64,000 bases of DNA from Chenopodium formosanum (Eukaryota > Streptophyta > Magnoliopsida > Caryophyllales > Amaranthaceae), in contig CM044862.1 of the NCBI GenBank assembly GCA_024500155.1, positions 47,936,001 to 48,000,000 on the forward strand, written 5' to 3'. A program made the translations under genes and the position numbers. Positions 10,935-21,957 of the stretch are shown one piece after another (positions within the stretch are counted from its first letter, which is position 1; each line of letters opens with the position of its first letter). The notes under the pieces were generated by a model, which was given only the letters and a program-made list of their open reading frames with translations, had not been told where the DNA came from and searched no databases.

Positions 10935-13535
10935 TTGCTTTTCTTTTTTGACCACCACCAGCTGATCAGTCTTTCTTTTCTTTCCGGCTGGTTGGGCCGA
11001 CTGTTCTTCCTCGACATTGTCGTGGTCAATCATTTGCTTGCCTCGGCTGGATGCTGCGGCCGCAGGCTTGACGTCCGAGAGATAACACTCTCGAGCCGTC
11101 TTTTGGTCCCCATTAAGGGAACCAACTGTTCCATCATCCTTCTCATACTTGAGTAGCATGAGAGCAGGGATGATGACGGCCTTACACTCATTAAGAGTGG
11201 GTCGGCCAAAGATGTGGTTATAAGCCGTGAGCTCTTCAACCACTAAGAGACGGATGGTCATGTGTCGACCGTCTCCCCTGCTTCCCAGGCGGACAGGTAG
11301 GTCGATTCGTCCGACGGGGTGCACAAGTCCTCCTCCAAACCCAACTAAGGTGTGGGTGACCTCCATCATGCTATCCGGTTTGTACTTGAGATTGGACAAG
11401 CATTTGAGGCTGATGAGGTCAGAGGAACTTCCTGTGTCTATTAGAATTCGGCCAACTAGCTGGTTGGCGACTTTACACTCAATGACAACAGGGTCATCAT
11501 GCGGCCGACGGACTTTGCCTCTGTCCTGTTCGGTGATGACAACTTTAGGGAAGGTGGATGTGCTAGCTGTATCCCCCTCCTCAACAGAATTAACCATCTT
11601 TCTCAGATGGTCCTTGGTGCCCCGAATGGTCGGGCCACCACCGGCAAATCCGCCTGCTATGGTATACACCGGGTCTTCATCAGTTTCGGCACTCACAGCA
11701 GGCTGGGGAGTCTTCTTCTTGGACTGCCCCGGGTTTGCTTTTGCAGTCACTTTGGACTTCACATAAGACTTCAGCTTTCCTTTGTCGGCCAGACGGTCGA
11801 GCTCCCGCTTGCGACAAAAGCAGTCATTCGTGTCATGGCCAACATCCTCATGGAAAAGGCAATGCTTGTTCTTGTTTCGATTTTCAACGGAACCTTTCAT
11901 AGCAGTCGGCTTTTCAAGAGTTAGCCGATCCTTAATTTCCAAAAGGATGGAGCAGCAGTCCTTGTGGAATTCGTACCTTGGAACGTACGGTTTCCACTCT
12001 TTTTTCTTCTTCTGGGCCGGTTGATCAGAGTTATCAATGGCCCAGACTTGCTTTTTCTTTTTGCTCTCTTCTGGCTTAGGAGCCAGCTGAGCAGGCTGAG
12101 TCTCTTTCTGCCGGTCGGACTTCTTATGGTCCGACTGCTTATTGGAGGAGCAGAGTTCGGTCGCCTGTATGTAGGCTTCCGCCTCTCGCAAGGCTCCTTG
12201 CAGAGTAAAGATTTTTTTGCGGACGAGTTCGTACTTAAAAGTAGACCCGTCCTTCAGACCCTTAAAGAAGTCTGTGAAGGCGACCTCATCAGACAGCCCA
12301 TGAATCTGGATTCGGACCAGATTGAACCGCCTGACGTAGGATCGCAGACCTTCTCTATCTCTCTGCTGTACATTGCCCAAGTCAAGACTTGTCTTTTTGG
12401 CAGGGATGTTCATAGAGAAGTTTGATGCAAACAAGAACGCAAGCGTCTTGAAGCTATTTATGCAGCCAGCCGGCAGGTTGCCAAACCACTGCTGGGCTAT
12501 GCCCTTCAGGGTGGCTGGAAAGCAACGACACCATGTGGCATCATCCAACCCCTGTAAATACATGAGGTGGGTGTATGCTAGCATGTGGTCTTCTAGGTTG
12601 GAGGTCCCATCATAGGCCCCAACCAGAACGTTTTTAACTTTGGCCGGCTGTACGGCTTCAGTTATTTCCCTGGAGAAAGCAATGGGTTGATCTCCAAGGT
12701 GTTGCAGCCTAAGCTGCCAGCCCATCGGCTGATAGCCGTATGCCGCCTGTCCTCCATAGAGGGTAGGTTGCATGTAAGGTACAACTGGCGCCTGGTACAA
12801 TGGTCGTGCCATGTACTGAGCGGACTGAATCACATGTGGCCCAGACTGAACCCTTTGGCTGCTTGCTGGGGTCTCATGTACAGACTGGGAACATCTCACA
12901 GAGGTATTCCGAAAGCTATCATGATAAGTCGACGTTGAAGCCGACTCTGATTGCTGAGTTCTCCTCTCCTCAATGTATTGCCGAGCGTCAGAGAACGTTT
13001 TCTTGCTACCATCCGGCTGTATGTGCCGGATGGGTTTTCTTGCACCTATTTCTGGGAAACGGAGCCGATTAAGGTCAAACTGGGACCTGGCCTTCTCCTT
13101 AGGAGCAGGATGAGGAGTCGGCTGACGGTCCCTGACCGACTTTTGTTTGCCAGCTTGGGCTGGCTTCTTGGCCAACTGCTCCTTTCTAGGAGTAGGCGAC
13201 TTCTTTGAGGCGAGCTGCTTGATTTCACCCCTGAGGCTGCTCAGGAGTGACATTAGCTCATCCCGAGTGACGGGAGCTGATCCTGCCGCCTGGGAAGGAT
13301 TAAACGGCCGCCCCGAGGGCTTCTTTGGCTGACCAGCAGTTTTGCTTGGTCCTGCCTGAACATAAGGACGCTCTCGCCGTTCCTTACTGCGGATGCGTTT
13401 AGAGATGAGGGATCCATTTGGATCCACATAGGTTTCGACATCAGCGTCGTCACCTGAGTCATGGTCCGTTTGGACCAGTACATCATTTGGAGGCCGAATG
13501 GTCTCTGGATTTGGTACAAGCTCTTGTGAAGCCAT
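10932..13535 (-). CDS. gag: T1 gag-protease, intact 867-codon ORF
   Basis: The only long undamaged Tat ORF in the window (867 aa). Start ATG at 13535-13533, 33 bases inside the 5' LTR. Residues 1-190 are low-complexity and basic. The central part (about 240-470) is the capsid-like gag domain, with MYLQGLDDATWCRCFPATLK, AQQWFGNLP and SYVRRFNLVRIQI. A Cys/His segment follows (CLFHEDVGHDTNDCF), then an aspartic protease with DTGSSSD (about residue 690), consistent with the retropepsin active site. It should form the particle and process the polyprotein. It ends at TAG 10932-10934 (see readthrough context). The equivalents in T0, T2 and T3 are broken. Confidence 0.92.
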   Translation of the reverse strand: MASQELVPNPETIRPPNDVLVQTDHDSGDDADVETYVDPNGSLISKRIRSKERRERPYVQAGPSKTAGQPKKPSGRPFNPSQAAGSAPVTRDELMSLLSSLRGEIKQLASKKSPTPRKEQLAKKPAQAGKQKSVRDRQPTPHPAPKEKARSQFDLNRLRFPEIGARKPIRHIQPDGSKKTFSDARQYIEERRTQQSESASTSTYHDSFRNTSVRCSQSVHETPASSQRVQSGPHVIQSAQYMARPLYQAPVVPYMQPTLYGGQAAYGYQPMGWQLRLQHLGDQPIAFSREITEAVQPAKVKNVLVGAYDGTSNLEDHMLAYTHLMYLQGLDDATWCRCFPATLKGIAQQWFGNLPAGCINSFKTLAFLFASNFSMNIPAKKTSLDLGNVQQRDREGLRSYVRRFNLVRIQIHGLSDEVAFTDFFKGLKDGSTFKYELVRKKIFTLQGALREAEAYIQATELCSSNKQSDHKKSDRQKETQPAQLAPKPEESKKKKQVWAIDNSDQPAQKKKKEWKPYVPRYEFHKDCCSILLEIKDRLTLEKPTAMKGSVENRNKNKHCLFHEDVGHDTNDCFCRKRELDRLADKGKLKSYVKSKVTAKANPGQSKKKTPQPAVSAETDEDPVYTIAGGFAGGGPTIRGTKDHLRKMVNSVEEGDTASTSTFPKVVITEQDRGKVRRPHDDPVVIECKVANQLVGRILIDTGSSSDLISLKCLSNLKYKPDSMMEVTHTLVGFGGGLVHPVGRIDLPVRLGSRGDGRHMTIRLLVVEELTAYNHIFGRPTLNECKAVIIPALMLLKYEKDDGTVGSLNGDQKTARECYLSDVKPAAAASSRGKQMIDHDNVEEEQSAQPAGKKRKTDQLVVVKKEKQ

Positions 13536-13548
13536 TTCAGAGGTACTC

Positions 13549-13566
13549 TCCCCACAGACGGCGCCA
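13549..13566 (-). other. T1 primer binding site
   Basis: The minus strand reads TGGCGCCGTCTGTGGGGA two bases inside the 5' LTR. The first nine bases match the 3' end of plant tRNA-Asp; the remainder does not, so the primer tRNA is uncertain. T2 and T3 carry degraded versions (around 48560-48576 and 46588-46604). Confidence 0.6.
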
Positions 13567-13568
13567 AA

Positions 13569-14209
13569 TGTTTCGGGGGTTTTTTTCCCTCGGGAGAGTT
13601 ACAACACTGAAACTGGATTCAACTGAGGATGCCTGTACCTGCAAAGCAAACGGATCGCCGGATGGTCGGTGGTCCGCCTCCCAAGATTAAGTCAGTAAAT
13701 ATTCGAAGATGAAACGTGCGGAAGTAAAGTTATCTGCTTGGATTCCAAGCTCAGGTAAAGTGCTGTGTGTTCCTTGAAAACGACAGCTCTGTGGTAAGTG
13801 ACGTATTGTCTCGTGTTGTGTGTCAAGAATTCTCTCTTTTTTCGTCCCCCGTCATAAATGACGTAACGTCCCTATTTATAGGGAAAAGTGCGCCCTCCTA
13901 GGATCTGATGACCTAGGAGTTAGGTCACGCCGTTTTGCGGCACCTCGGGATTTGGGCCTTAGAAGGCCGCCATCCCAGGGCCAACACCTGAGTGACACGT
14001 GTCATTGTGCCCAAAAGGATTCTGAAGCACCTTTTGGGTGACACGTGTCGCCGACTGAATGGTCCCTGCTGGACCTTCAGTCCACGTAGGATGGAGAAGA
14101 GTCCTCCCTCCACGTGTCATCACTCCATAGGTCCAAATGGCATCTATATGGAGGACACGTGGCGCTTTCTGGCTGGGCCACCTGGCCGGGTATAAAAATA
14201 CCCAAATCA
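13569..14209 (-). repeat. T1 5' LTR (promoter LTR)
   Basis: 641 bp. A minus-strand TATA box (TATAAATA complement) lies at 13873-13880, and the same G-box palindromes as in the 3' LTR lie upstream of it, as expected for the U3 promoter of gag-pol. It is followed by TSD TCAAG at 14210-14214. Confidence 0.95.
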
Positions 14210-14214
14210 TCAAG

Positions 14215-14713
14215 GGGGAATTACACTCTCTTAATTCTAATTTTATTTTAGCCATAATGTGGAGGTTATAAACCACCATTTTCTCTTTGATTTATCTAGT
14301 TAAATAAGGCTTCTTTTATTAATGTATCTAGACAACAAAAAGCTGATTTGTACTTAGCTTAGGCGTGTAACAAGGGAGCTGAACAACCACTTAAGTTACC
14401 TTGTACTTAAGGATGCTTGTTTACTATAAATAGCAAGCAAATGTGAATAAAAAAAACCAGATTATTCAAACAAAAAAAAACTTGTCTTACATTCGTTTCT
14501 TGGATTAGAAACAAAAACCCGAAATTCTTGGATTTGGAATTTCATTTCCTTTTCTTAGTTAGCGAGTTTAGGCTACTAGTTGGCTTGTGATCTTAGGAAT
14601 CCAAACCGTTTCTTAGTGGTGTGACTTTTTCTAAGAAGCCTTTGGTTCTTTAGCCTTAACTATCCCTCGGTTTATCCCTTGTGTATTTCGAGTGTTACTC
14701 CAAATATACAACA
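14215..14713 (+). repeat. R1 3' LTR, second segment
   Basis: Continues the LTR begun at 1944, giving about 1,098 bp in all. It holds a plus-strand TATA box (TATAAATA, 14425-14432) followed by A-rich sequence with AATAAA, typical of U3/R. It ends CAACA, mirroring the TGTTG start. The bases after 14713 belong to T0 pol. Confidence 0.75.
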
Positions 14714-16144
14714 TCATGCCCGGCTGTTGAATCGACCAGACTGTCGATCTTTGAAAGCGGGTAACTGTCCTTGGGACATGCCTTGTTGAGGTCTGTGTAA
14801 TCAACACACATACGCTAGGTACCATTCGGCTTCTTTACAAGCACAACATTCGCCACCTAGTCGAGGAAATTACATGGCCGAATGAACCCGGCATCCAGAA
14901 GCTTTTTTACTTCGGCAGTTGTCGTCTGACTTCGTTCTTCGCCGTGATTTCTTTTCTTTTGCCGGATGGGCTTCTTTATTGGATCCACAGCGAGTTTGCG
15001 GATAGCAAGATCCATGCTTACGCTTGGCGTTTTTTCCACTTCAAAGGCAAAAATATCTTTGAACTCTTTCAGCAATAGGTGCAGTTTTGCACCTAGCTTA
15101 GCATAAGCAGCCGTCCATACCTTAACAGTACGCTCTGGACGGCTGTCGTCCAAAGGTATATAAATATGCTCTCCAGCCGGCTGGGGACGAAGCTCATCTT
15201 ACCGTTCCCTGGTTATTGATTGCCATTTTTTTCTCTTTCTTCACCACCACCAGCAGAGGGGCCTTTCTTTTCCTCCCGGCTGCTTGTGGGGTTATGGCGG
15301 CATCCTTGACATTGTCAAGGTCTATTGGTTCTTTCCCTTGCCCGCCTGGGGCCACAGTATCCTTGACAGCTGAGTGGTAGCATTCTCGGGCTGTCTTTTG
15401 ATCCCCGTTTAAGGAACCAACAGAGCCATCATCCCTCTCATACTTGATGAGCATGAGGGAAGGGATGATTACAGCCTTGGCTTCGTTGAGGGTTTGCCGA
15501 CCAAGGATAATGTTATAGGTAGTCAGTTCCTCAACGAACAAGAATTTAACGACCAGGTGTTGTCCTTTTCCTTTTTCACCCACCCGAAATGGTAAGTCAA
15601 TCCTACCGACTAGTTAAACCATCCTACCCCCAAAGCCAACCAAGGGATGGGTAACGGGATGCATGCTACTAAGGTGGTATTTCAGCTTTTGCAAGCACCG
15701 GAGACTGATGATGTCTGACGAGATGGCGGCGTTAATAAGGATTCGTCCAACCAGCTGGTTGGCGACCTTGCATTCAATGACAACGGGATCGTCATGAAGA
15801 CGACGGATTGTGCCCCTATCATTCTCAGTGATCAAAACGTTTGTGAAGGAGGAGCTTCCTATCGCCTGATCATCATCATCATCATTGTCCATCTTTCGAA
15901 GATGGCTCTTGGTGCCCTGAATGGTAGGGCCACCACATGAGAACCAGCCTGCTATGGTGTAGACCGGCTCCTTATCAGTGTCTGAACTACTAGCAGGTTG
16001 GGGTGTCTTAGATGACTGCTCCGGGTTCTTCTTATTAGTCCCTTTGGACTTAGAAATGTAGGACATTAACATCCCCTTGTCAGCCAGACGGTCCAACGCT
16101 CGTTGAATGCTGAAGTAGTTGGTGTCATGGCCTACTTCCTCATG
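14714..16144 (-). pseudogene. T0 end of gag, protease and start of RT
   Basis: Minus-strand fragments matching T1 and T2. 16096-15614 covers the end of gag and start of protease; the active-site DTGSSSD of T1 reads INAAISSDI here, so the catalytic Asp-Thr-Gly is lost. 15583-15194 is the rest of protease and the linker. 15153-14857 begins RT and carries a stop near 14857; similarity continues to 14714. The protease-RT stop seen in T1-T3 is changed to TGG with an extra A here. Frames shift at about 15600 and 15190. Dead. Confidence 0.85.
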
Positions 16145-16149
16145 GTATT

Positions 16150-16237
16150 TGTTTATGGTAAAAATTACCCTAGAGAGGTGTCCCTATAAGAGAAGTCTAT
16201 GTGTCAAGACCAGGCTGACCCAAGTGGTCCCATAGCT
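16150..16237 (+). repeat. S1: Tat-type solo LTR, left part
   Basis: Starts TGTTTATGGTAAAAATTACC, the 5' end of a Tat LTR in plus orientation (compare the complement of 21286 leftward). It is preceded by TSD GTATT (16145-16149). It is cut at 16237 by T2. Confidence 0.75.
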
Positions 16238-16274
16238 GTTTTGGGTATTTTTATCCCTCGGGAGAGTTACAACA
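16238..16274 (-). repeat. T2 3' LTR, first 37 bp (U5 end)
   Basis: TGTTTTGGGTATTTTTATCC to TTACAACA, the U5 end of the T2 LTR, split here by R2. The last five bases, CAACA, are the R2 TSD. Confidence 0.9.
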
Positions 16275-17035
16275 TGATGTGAATTATTGATCCAAAAATC
16301 AACAAAACACAAGGGATATGTTTGAGTCTAATTCTATACAGGAAATCCACCAAGAATTAAACAAAAACTAAGATTAATCAATTAATAATCCACCTAATTA
16401 ATCAATCCAAACGAATGTTTTAACTAAAACAAGCAAAACAACAATTGATCGCAATCAACAAAAACTCAAGTATGCAACTTAAGAAATAAATCTGAATATT
16501 AATCTCTCTGTGTTTTTATTCGTGTGTTTACAGCCCTATTTATAAGATTTAGTTTACCTAGAAAGATTAGGACAAGTTCCTAATTCAATCCTAATTAAAC
16601 TAGAATTCTAACTTGCTTGAAGAGTAAGCACCTTGGCGCACAAGCACATGCCAATCTTCCTTGGAGAGCAAGCACACGCCTAAATAACCTGATTTATTTT
16701 GCTAACTAACTGATTTTGAAAGCAACTAAATAAATAAATAAATAAATAAAGATTAAAGAAATAATTAAAGATTAAAGATCCTAATGCTTGAACCAAGAAA
16801 AACCCTTTCAAGTGAAAGGGTAAAAACTTGTAAGCAAAATCTAAGTAAAGAAAATTCAAGAAAGTTCAAGAAAGTGAACTAGACTCCAAGAAAAGCCACT
16901 AAGCAAATCGTTGCTTTGCTTTGATATCCAAGAAAGTGTCCATGCAATGCTTGGCTTGAATCAATGTTTAGGGACAAGCTATCTTGATGCATGATAAGCA
17001 AATCTTCAAAGTTCTCCATGCTTAGACTTGCATCA
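16275..17035 (-). repeat. R2 3' LTR
   Basis: 761 bp, TGATGTGAATTATTG to CTTGCATCA. It contains an ATAA microsatellite (16727-16748) and the last 52 codons of pol. The adjoining polypurine tract is the complement of 17036-17050 (CAAAGAAGAGGAAGA). Confidence 0.95.
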
Positions 17036-19801
17036 TCTTCCTCTTCTTTGAAAGAATTTGTCCTCAAATCTCGAAGTTCTTCATCAGGAATATACTTAGC
17101 CAAATCGCTAACATTGAATGTAGCACTAATTCCATATTCTCTCGGAAGTTCTAACTTATAAACATTGTCATTGATCTTCTCAATAATCTTGAAAGGACCT
17201 TCACTTCTAGGCATCAACTTATTTTTGCGTTTTCTTGGAAATCTTTCCTTTCTCAAATGTAACCATACCAAGTCTCCAACATTGTAACCTTGTTGCTTTC
17301 TATGCTTGTTTGCTCTAGCTTTGTACATGTCATTTACTTTCTCTATTCTTGTTCGAACTTGAACATGTAATTTCAGCATACTCTTCAACTTAGACTCGAC
17401 ATCTTTGTGAATGAACTCACCCTTAGGCAATGGAACAAGATCAATTGGAAGTTTCGGATTGACTCCATAGACTACCTCAAAAGGACTATGTTTGGTAGCA
17501 TATGTAGGTGATCTATTATAAGCAAACTCCGCATGAGCCAACTTCATGAAAGTGCTAGGTGCATTAGTGAGTCCAACGGCATCACCAACCATTCATACAA
17601 CGCTAACTTAGTCTTGAATGCTGTTTTCCACTCATCTCCTTCTCTCATTTGAATTTGATGATAACCACTCATAAGATCAATCTTAGAAAACAACTTTGAA
17701 CCATGTAGTTCATCAAGTAGATCATCTAATCTTGGAATAGGAAATCGGTATTTGATAGTGATGTTATTCACACTCCTACTATCAATACACATGCGCCAAC
17801 TCCCATCTTTCTTTGGGACAAGTAAAGTAGGCACGACACAAAGGCTCATACTTTCCCTCACGTATCCTCTAGCCATAAGCTCTTCAATTTGCCTTTGCAT
17901 CTCCTTTGTTTCTTCCGGATTACTTCTATAGGCTGCTTTATTAGGTAATGGTGCTCCCGGAATCAAGTCAATTTGATGCTCTATCCCACGAATAGGAGGT
18001 AGTCCCGGAGGTAATTCCTTAGGAAAGACATCCTTGAATTCTTCTAAAACAGATTCCAATTCATACGGCCTCTTTGCTTGTTTATTTTGATCAATTCGAA
18101 TCTCATTAGAAACAAGTATATATACCACATTGTTGCTGCAAATCTCTTTTTCTAATTCCCTCTCACTAATCAAATAAGAACTCTTCGAATTAGAGGTAAC
18201 ATTAGAAGACTTGTTGCTTATCAAAGGTTTTAAAGCAACCGGTCTCTCTTTTTCTCCTTTTCTCACAACATACACATTAGCCCTTCCATCAAACTTCACA
18301 AATCTATCATATTGCCAAGGACGTCCTAATAGTATATGACAAGCATCCATAGGACAAACATCACACAAAACTTTATCATGAAATTTACCAATTGAAAAGG
18401 AGATTAAGGCTTGTTTAGTTACCTTAACATCACTCGAATTATTAATCCAATGAAGCTTATAAGGGCTTGGATGTTCAGTAGTTGGCCACTTCAATTTGTC
18501 TACCAAAGTAGTAGATACCACATTAGTGCAACTCCCCGTGTCTATGATCATATCACACAATCATCTTCTACCTTGCACCTTGTAAGAAAGATTTTCTCCC
18601 TTTGATTGTTTTCCATAGGTACAGTTTTTGAGTGTAGTGCCTTTCTTAGAACCAAACTTTGACCATGAGTCTCGGGATCAATTTCGTCAATATGCCCCTC
18701 CGTTTCTTCAAAGTTTTCCTCTTCGTTCTTTTCTTCATAGTCACTACCTTGCTCACACTTAGCTTTTTCTTGTTCCCACTCTTGAGCAGTCATTACTCTT
18801 TTTGATGGACAATTAGTTGCAATGTGACCAACACTACCACACTTGAAGAACTTCCTATCTTCAACAAGCTTTTTAGGAGCTTCAAACTTAGATTTAGTCT
18901 CCTTTTAGTTCGAACTAGAACCACTTTTCTCCAAGTTGTTCTTCTCAAAAGGTTTAGTGAAACCTTTTACAAAGGACTTAGTGTACGTCCCTTTCTTCCC
19001 CTTTATCTGTTTTTCAACTTTCAAAGCTACCTTGCAAACATCCTCAAAGGACCAATATTGTTGCAATTCAACTTTTTCTGCAATATTATCATTCAACCCC
19101 GAAATAAATCTAGCAATCTTATGCTCAACAATCTCTTCTAAGCCACATAGCATGCATAACTTTTCAAATTCACCAATATAATTCTCAACAGTCATAGAAT
19201 TTTGTTTTAAAAGTTGCATCTTAAGATAAACATCTTGAATATAATCACTAGGTACGAACCTTTTTTTCATGTGCTTCTTGAGTTGTTCCCAAGTTGAGAT
19301 TCTTGCACGCCCCTCCTTATGCCTCTTCTTCTTTAGATTATCATACCAAAGACTAGCATAACCGGTCAGTTTTAATTCAGCCAATTTGCATCTTTTCCTT
19401 TCATCATACTCCTTGTAACCAAAGAGAGTCTCGGCCCTTCTAATCCACTCAAAGTACTTTTCAGGTTCATTCATACTCCCATTGAATTCGGGAAGATCTA
19501 ATCTAAGGTTCCTATCATCATCCTTTGGTCGGTCTCTTCTCCTAGGCCTTTGTGATTCATCACTTGAGGAATAATTATTTCATGGCCTCCTTGGGTTCCT
19601 CCTTGGTTGTTCTTCCTCATTTGAACCAGAATTAGGGTTAGAATTCCCTTTCCTTGAAGAATCTCCAGCAAGAGTATCAAGCCTTTTTAATATCTCATCC
19701 ATCCTTGTTGCCAACTCATCAATTCGCCTATCTTTTCTAAGATTTTGAGCCTGTTCTAAGGTTAATCCCCTTGGAACCTGTGGAACCTCCTCGTCACTCA
19801 T
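16879..19801 (-). pseudogene. gag-pol: R2 gag-pol, deleted and frame-damaged
   Basis: Start ATG at 19801 (MSDEEVPQVPRG). Gag runs to about 18790, with stops at 19580-19582 (Arg codon CGA to TGA) and 18905-18907. The zinc knuckle has lost its first cysteine (KFFKCGSVGHIATNC, where R4 has CFKC). A 1-nt deletion near 18558 precedes protease (DTGSCTN). RT starts normally (SRSVNNITIKYRFPIPRLDD) but near 17545-17590 jumps from the NAPSTFM block straight to integrase HAEFAYN. RT's catalytic Asp pair, RNase H and the DDE core are therefore absent. The C-terminal GPY/F module (SEGPFKIIEKINDNVYKLEL) survives and runs into the LTR. Confidence 0.92.
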
Positions 19802-20078
19802 GATTCCTACACAAACCAAGTCAGTTCATGCAAAAATCTTGATTAAAAGATCGAATCTTAAAGGAAAACTAGGCAACACAAAAACCAGACTCCCAACGGC
19901 AAATCTGTGGACAAACACCAAACTTTTGAGGCTGTGTAGAACGCGTTACTCAACTAAAAATTATGAAATTTTATATGGTGATAGCTGGATGTTTTTAGAG
20001 TTCAATTCAAAAAGAATCACGTAAACATTCCCAGCCAATTGTTCCCAGTTTAATTTTTACCGAAGTTGCGCAAACCTT

Positions 20079-20090
20079 GCTCTGATACCA
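20079..20090 (-). other. R2 primer binding site, initiator tRNA-Met
   Basis: The minus strand reads TGGTATCAGAGC, the complement of the plant initiator tRNA-Met 3' end, four bases inside the 5' LTR. Confidence 0.85.
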
Positions 20091-20094
20091 AAGA

Positions 20095-20850
20095 TGATGT
20101 GAATTATTGATCCGAAAATCAACAAAACACAAGGGATATGTTTGAGTCTAATTCTATACAGGAAATCCACCAAGAATTAAACAAAAACTAAGATTAATCA
20201 ATTAAGAATCAACCTAATTAATCAATCCAAACGAATGTTTTAACTAAAACAAGCAAAACATCAATTGATCGCAATCAACAAAAACTCAAGTATGCAACTT
20301 AAGAAATAAATCTGAATATTAATCTCTCTGTGTTTTTATTCGTGTGTTTACAACCCTATTTATAAGATTTAGTTTACCTAGAAAGATTAGGACAAGTTCC
20401 TAATTCAATCCTAATTAAACTAGAATTCTAACTTGCTTGAAGAGCAAGCACCTTGGCGCACAAGCACATGCCAATCTTCCTTGGAGAGCAAGCACACGCC
20501 TAAATAACCCGATTTATTTTGCTAACTAACTGATTTTGAAAACAACTAAATAAATAAATAAATAAAGATTAAAGAACTAATTAAAGATTAAAGATCCTAA
20601 TGCTTGAACCAAGAAAAACCCTTTCAAGTGAAAGGTAAAAACTTGTAAGCTAAATCTAAGTAAAGAAAATTCAAGAAAGTTCAAGAAAGTGAACTAGACT
20701 CCAAGAAAAGCCACTAAGCAAATCGTGGCTTTGCTTTGATATCCAAGAAAGTGTCCATGCAATTCTTGGCTAGAATCAATGTTTAGGGACAAGCTCTCTT
20801 GATGCATGATAAGCAAATCTTCGAAGTTCTCCATGCTTAGACTTGCATCA
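20095..20850 (-). repeat. R2 5' LTR
   Basis: 756 bp with a minus-strand TATA box at 20357-20364 (complement TATAAATA). Followed by TSD CAACA. Confidence 0.95.
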
Positions 20851-20855
20851 CAACA

Positions 20856-21286
20856 CAAAGACTGGTCTGGTGCGGCCTGCACCTATAAAACAAACGGAGA
20901 CACCGGTTGGGTGGTGCTCCGCCTCCGACGAACAAGTTAGTAACTTGAAGGGAGAGAAGAACGTGCGGAAATCTAGGTGGGTATCTGCTCGGATTCCAAG
21001 CTCAGATGCCTCTATCACAGGGATAGTTTGTAATAAATGGTAAAACGTGCCCTCCAAAAGAAGGAAATATCCCTATTTATAGGGTCCTCGAGATTTGGGC
21101 CCTGATCATTGGTGAGCTGCGTCGCAATGCGGCTTTCTCGGGATTTGGGCCTGAAGGCCACCTTTTTCACCCTGGTTTTTGGAGTGACACATGTCAAGCA
21201 GGGATAGGTCCACTATGGGCCATCTAGGGACTGACACGTGTCATCCTATGATTGGACCACGTGGCGGGGTAAAATTACCATAAACA
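20856..21286 (-). repeat. T2 3' LTR, remaining part
   Basis: Resumes the T2 LTR after R2 and ends CCATAAACA at 21286, next to the polypurine tract 21287-21300. It holds CACGTG cores near 21236 and 21258 and a minus-strand TATA at 21074-21081. Confidence 0.88.
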
Positions 21287-21426
21287 TTTTCCCCTCACAA
21301 ATGTGACGTGGCACACCACGTGGCATCTGTGACACGTGTCACGCTCCGGTTGGTGGTAATTTTACCGCCAAAAAGTAACCGTTCAACCTCTGAGTAAATT
21401 ACGGGGATGCCCCTGCATTTACCTTC

Positions 21427-21434
21427 TATATATA
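21427..21434 (+). promoter_or_regulatory. TATA box of the T2 antisense gene
   Basis: TATATATA on the plus strand, 222 bp upstream of the ATG at 21656, in the same context (TATATATAGCCGTTT) as in T3. Confidence 0.55.
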
Positions 21435-21957
21435 GCCGTTTACCCTCATAATTTCGTACGTTTACAAAAAAATTTCAAGAGAAAGAACTTTGAGAGAGCT
21501 GAAGTCAGCCGTCTGAGTCAAGCGCAAGTACAAAAACTTGTTCTCGTCAACCCAACCGGACCCGTCTTTCTTCAGATATCAAATCTAAATGTACCGTCTC
21601 TGCTTCTCTCAGCTCTTTTTCATGTTTCACCGCTTGTACATATTTCTTGCAATAAATGGATGCATCACCAACACACACGGCACAACCTAGGTTAGAGTCC
21701 AGCAGGTCACCAAGAACAACTGAGTCTAGGACTGGGAGTGTCGTCTCGGCGTGTTGGGACCACCCTTTTGCTTGGATTCCGACCATTTACGTGTCTGTGA
21801 AGGACACAATGGCTCAGACTATGCAGACGACCCCCGATCCGGACTACAGAAGCGAGGGCTCAGGCGACCAAACGCCTAAGGGAGAAGCGTCTGGTCAGAG
21901 AAACCACACGGCTCTGGAGAGATCCCCTCCGCGTGCCCCTTCAACTCCCGTAGATTC

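Larger units (their letters stand above)
2543..14209 (-). mobile_element. T1: complete Tat-lineage Ty3/gypsy element with antisense gene
   Basis: A structurally complete 11,667-bp element in minus orientation. LTRs of identical length (641 bp) lie at 2543-3183 and 13569-14209. The perfect 5-bp TSD TCAAG is at 2538-2542 and 14210-14214. Reading on the minus strand the order is 5' LTR, primer site, gag-protease, pol (RT, RNase H, second RNase H-like domain, integrase), a spacer with a hairpin, a plus-strand antisense gene, polypurine tract and 3' LTR. I count about 12 differences between the LTRs (about 1.9%), so it is fairly young. The Tat assignment rests on the dual RNase H and the extra ORF beside the 3' LTR. 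Coding damage makes it non-autonomous. Confidence 0.93.
1..14713 (+). mobile_element. R1: chromovirus-type Ty3/gypsy element, 3' half, split by T1
   Basis: The right-hand part of a plus-strand LTR retrotransposon. It enters at the left window edge inside reverse transcriptase and ends at 14713. It is visible as 1-2542 and 14215-14713, because T1 with its TSD occupies 2543-14214. The 3' LTR is defined by structure: it starts TGTTG right after a polypurine tract and ends CAACA, a perfect 5-bp terminal inverted repeat. The target appears to be the pol gene of T0, which resumes at 14714. The 5' LTR and left TSD lie outside the window. Clade assignment (CRM/Galadriel-like) rests on the RT/integrase style and on pol running into the LTR, and is an inference. 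Confidence 0.85.
16275..20850 (-). mobile_element. R2: chromovirus-type element, internally deleted
   Basis: A 4,576-bp minus-strand element with LTRs at 16275-17035 (761 bp) and 20095-20850 (756 bp), which begin TGATG and end CATCA. TSD CAACA lies at 16270-16274 and 20851-20855. The LTRs differ at about 15 sites plus small indels (about 2%). The primer site is a perfect complement of plant initiator tRNA-Met. A deletion removes the end of RT, RNase H and most of integrase, so it could only move with help. It sits 37 bp from the U5 end of the T2 LTR. Confidence 0.93.

Noticed and set aside
11227..12425. Series of plus-strand ORFs (up to 179 codons) opposite T1 gag
   Set aside because: They are shadows of the intact minus-strand gag-protease ORF; no domain, promoter or conserved counterpart in T2 or T3.
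20079..20090. Initiator tRNA-Met similarity as a possible tRNA gene
   Set aside because: Only the 12-base 3' complement is present, next to an LTR, so it is a primer binding site.
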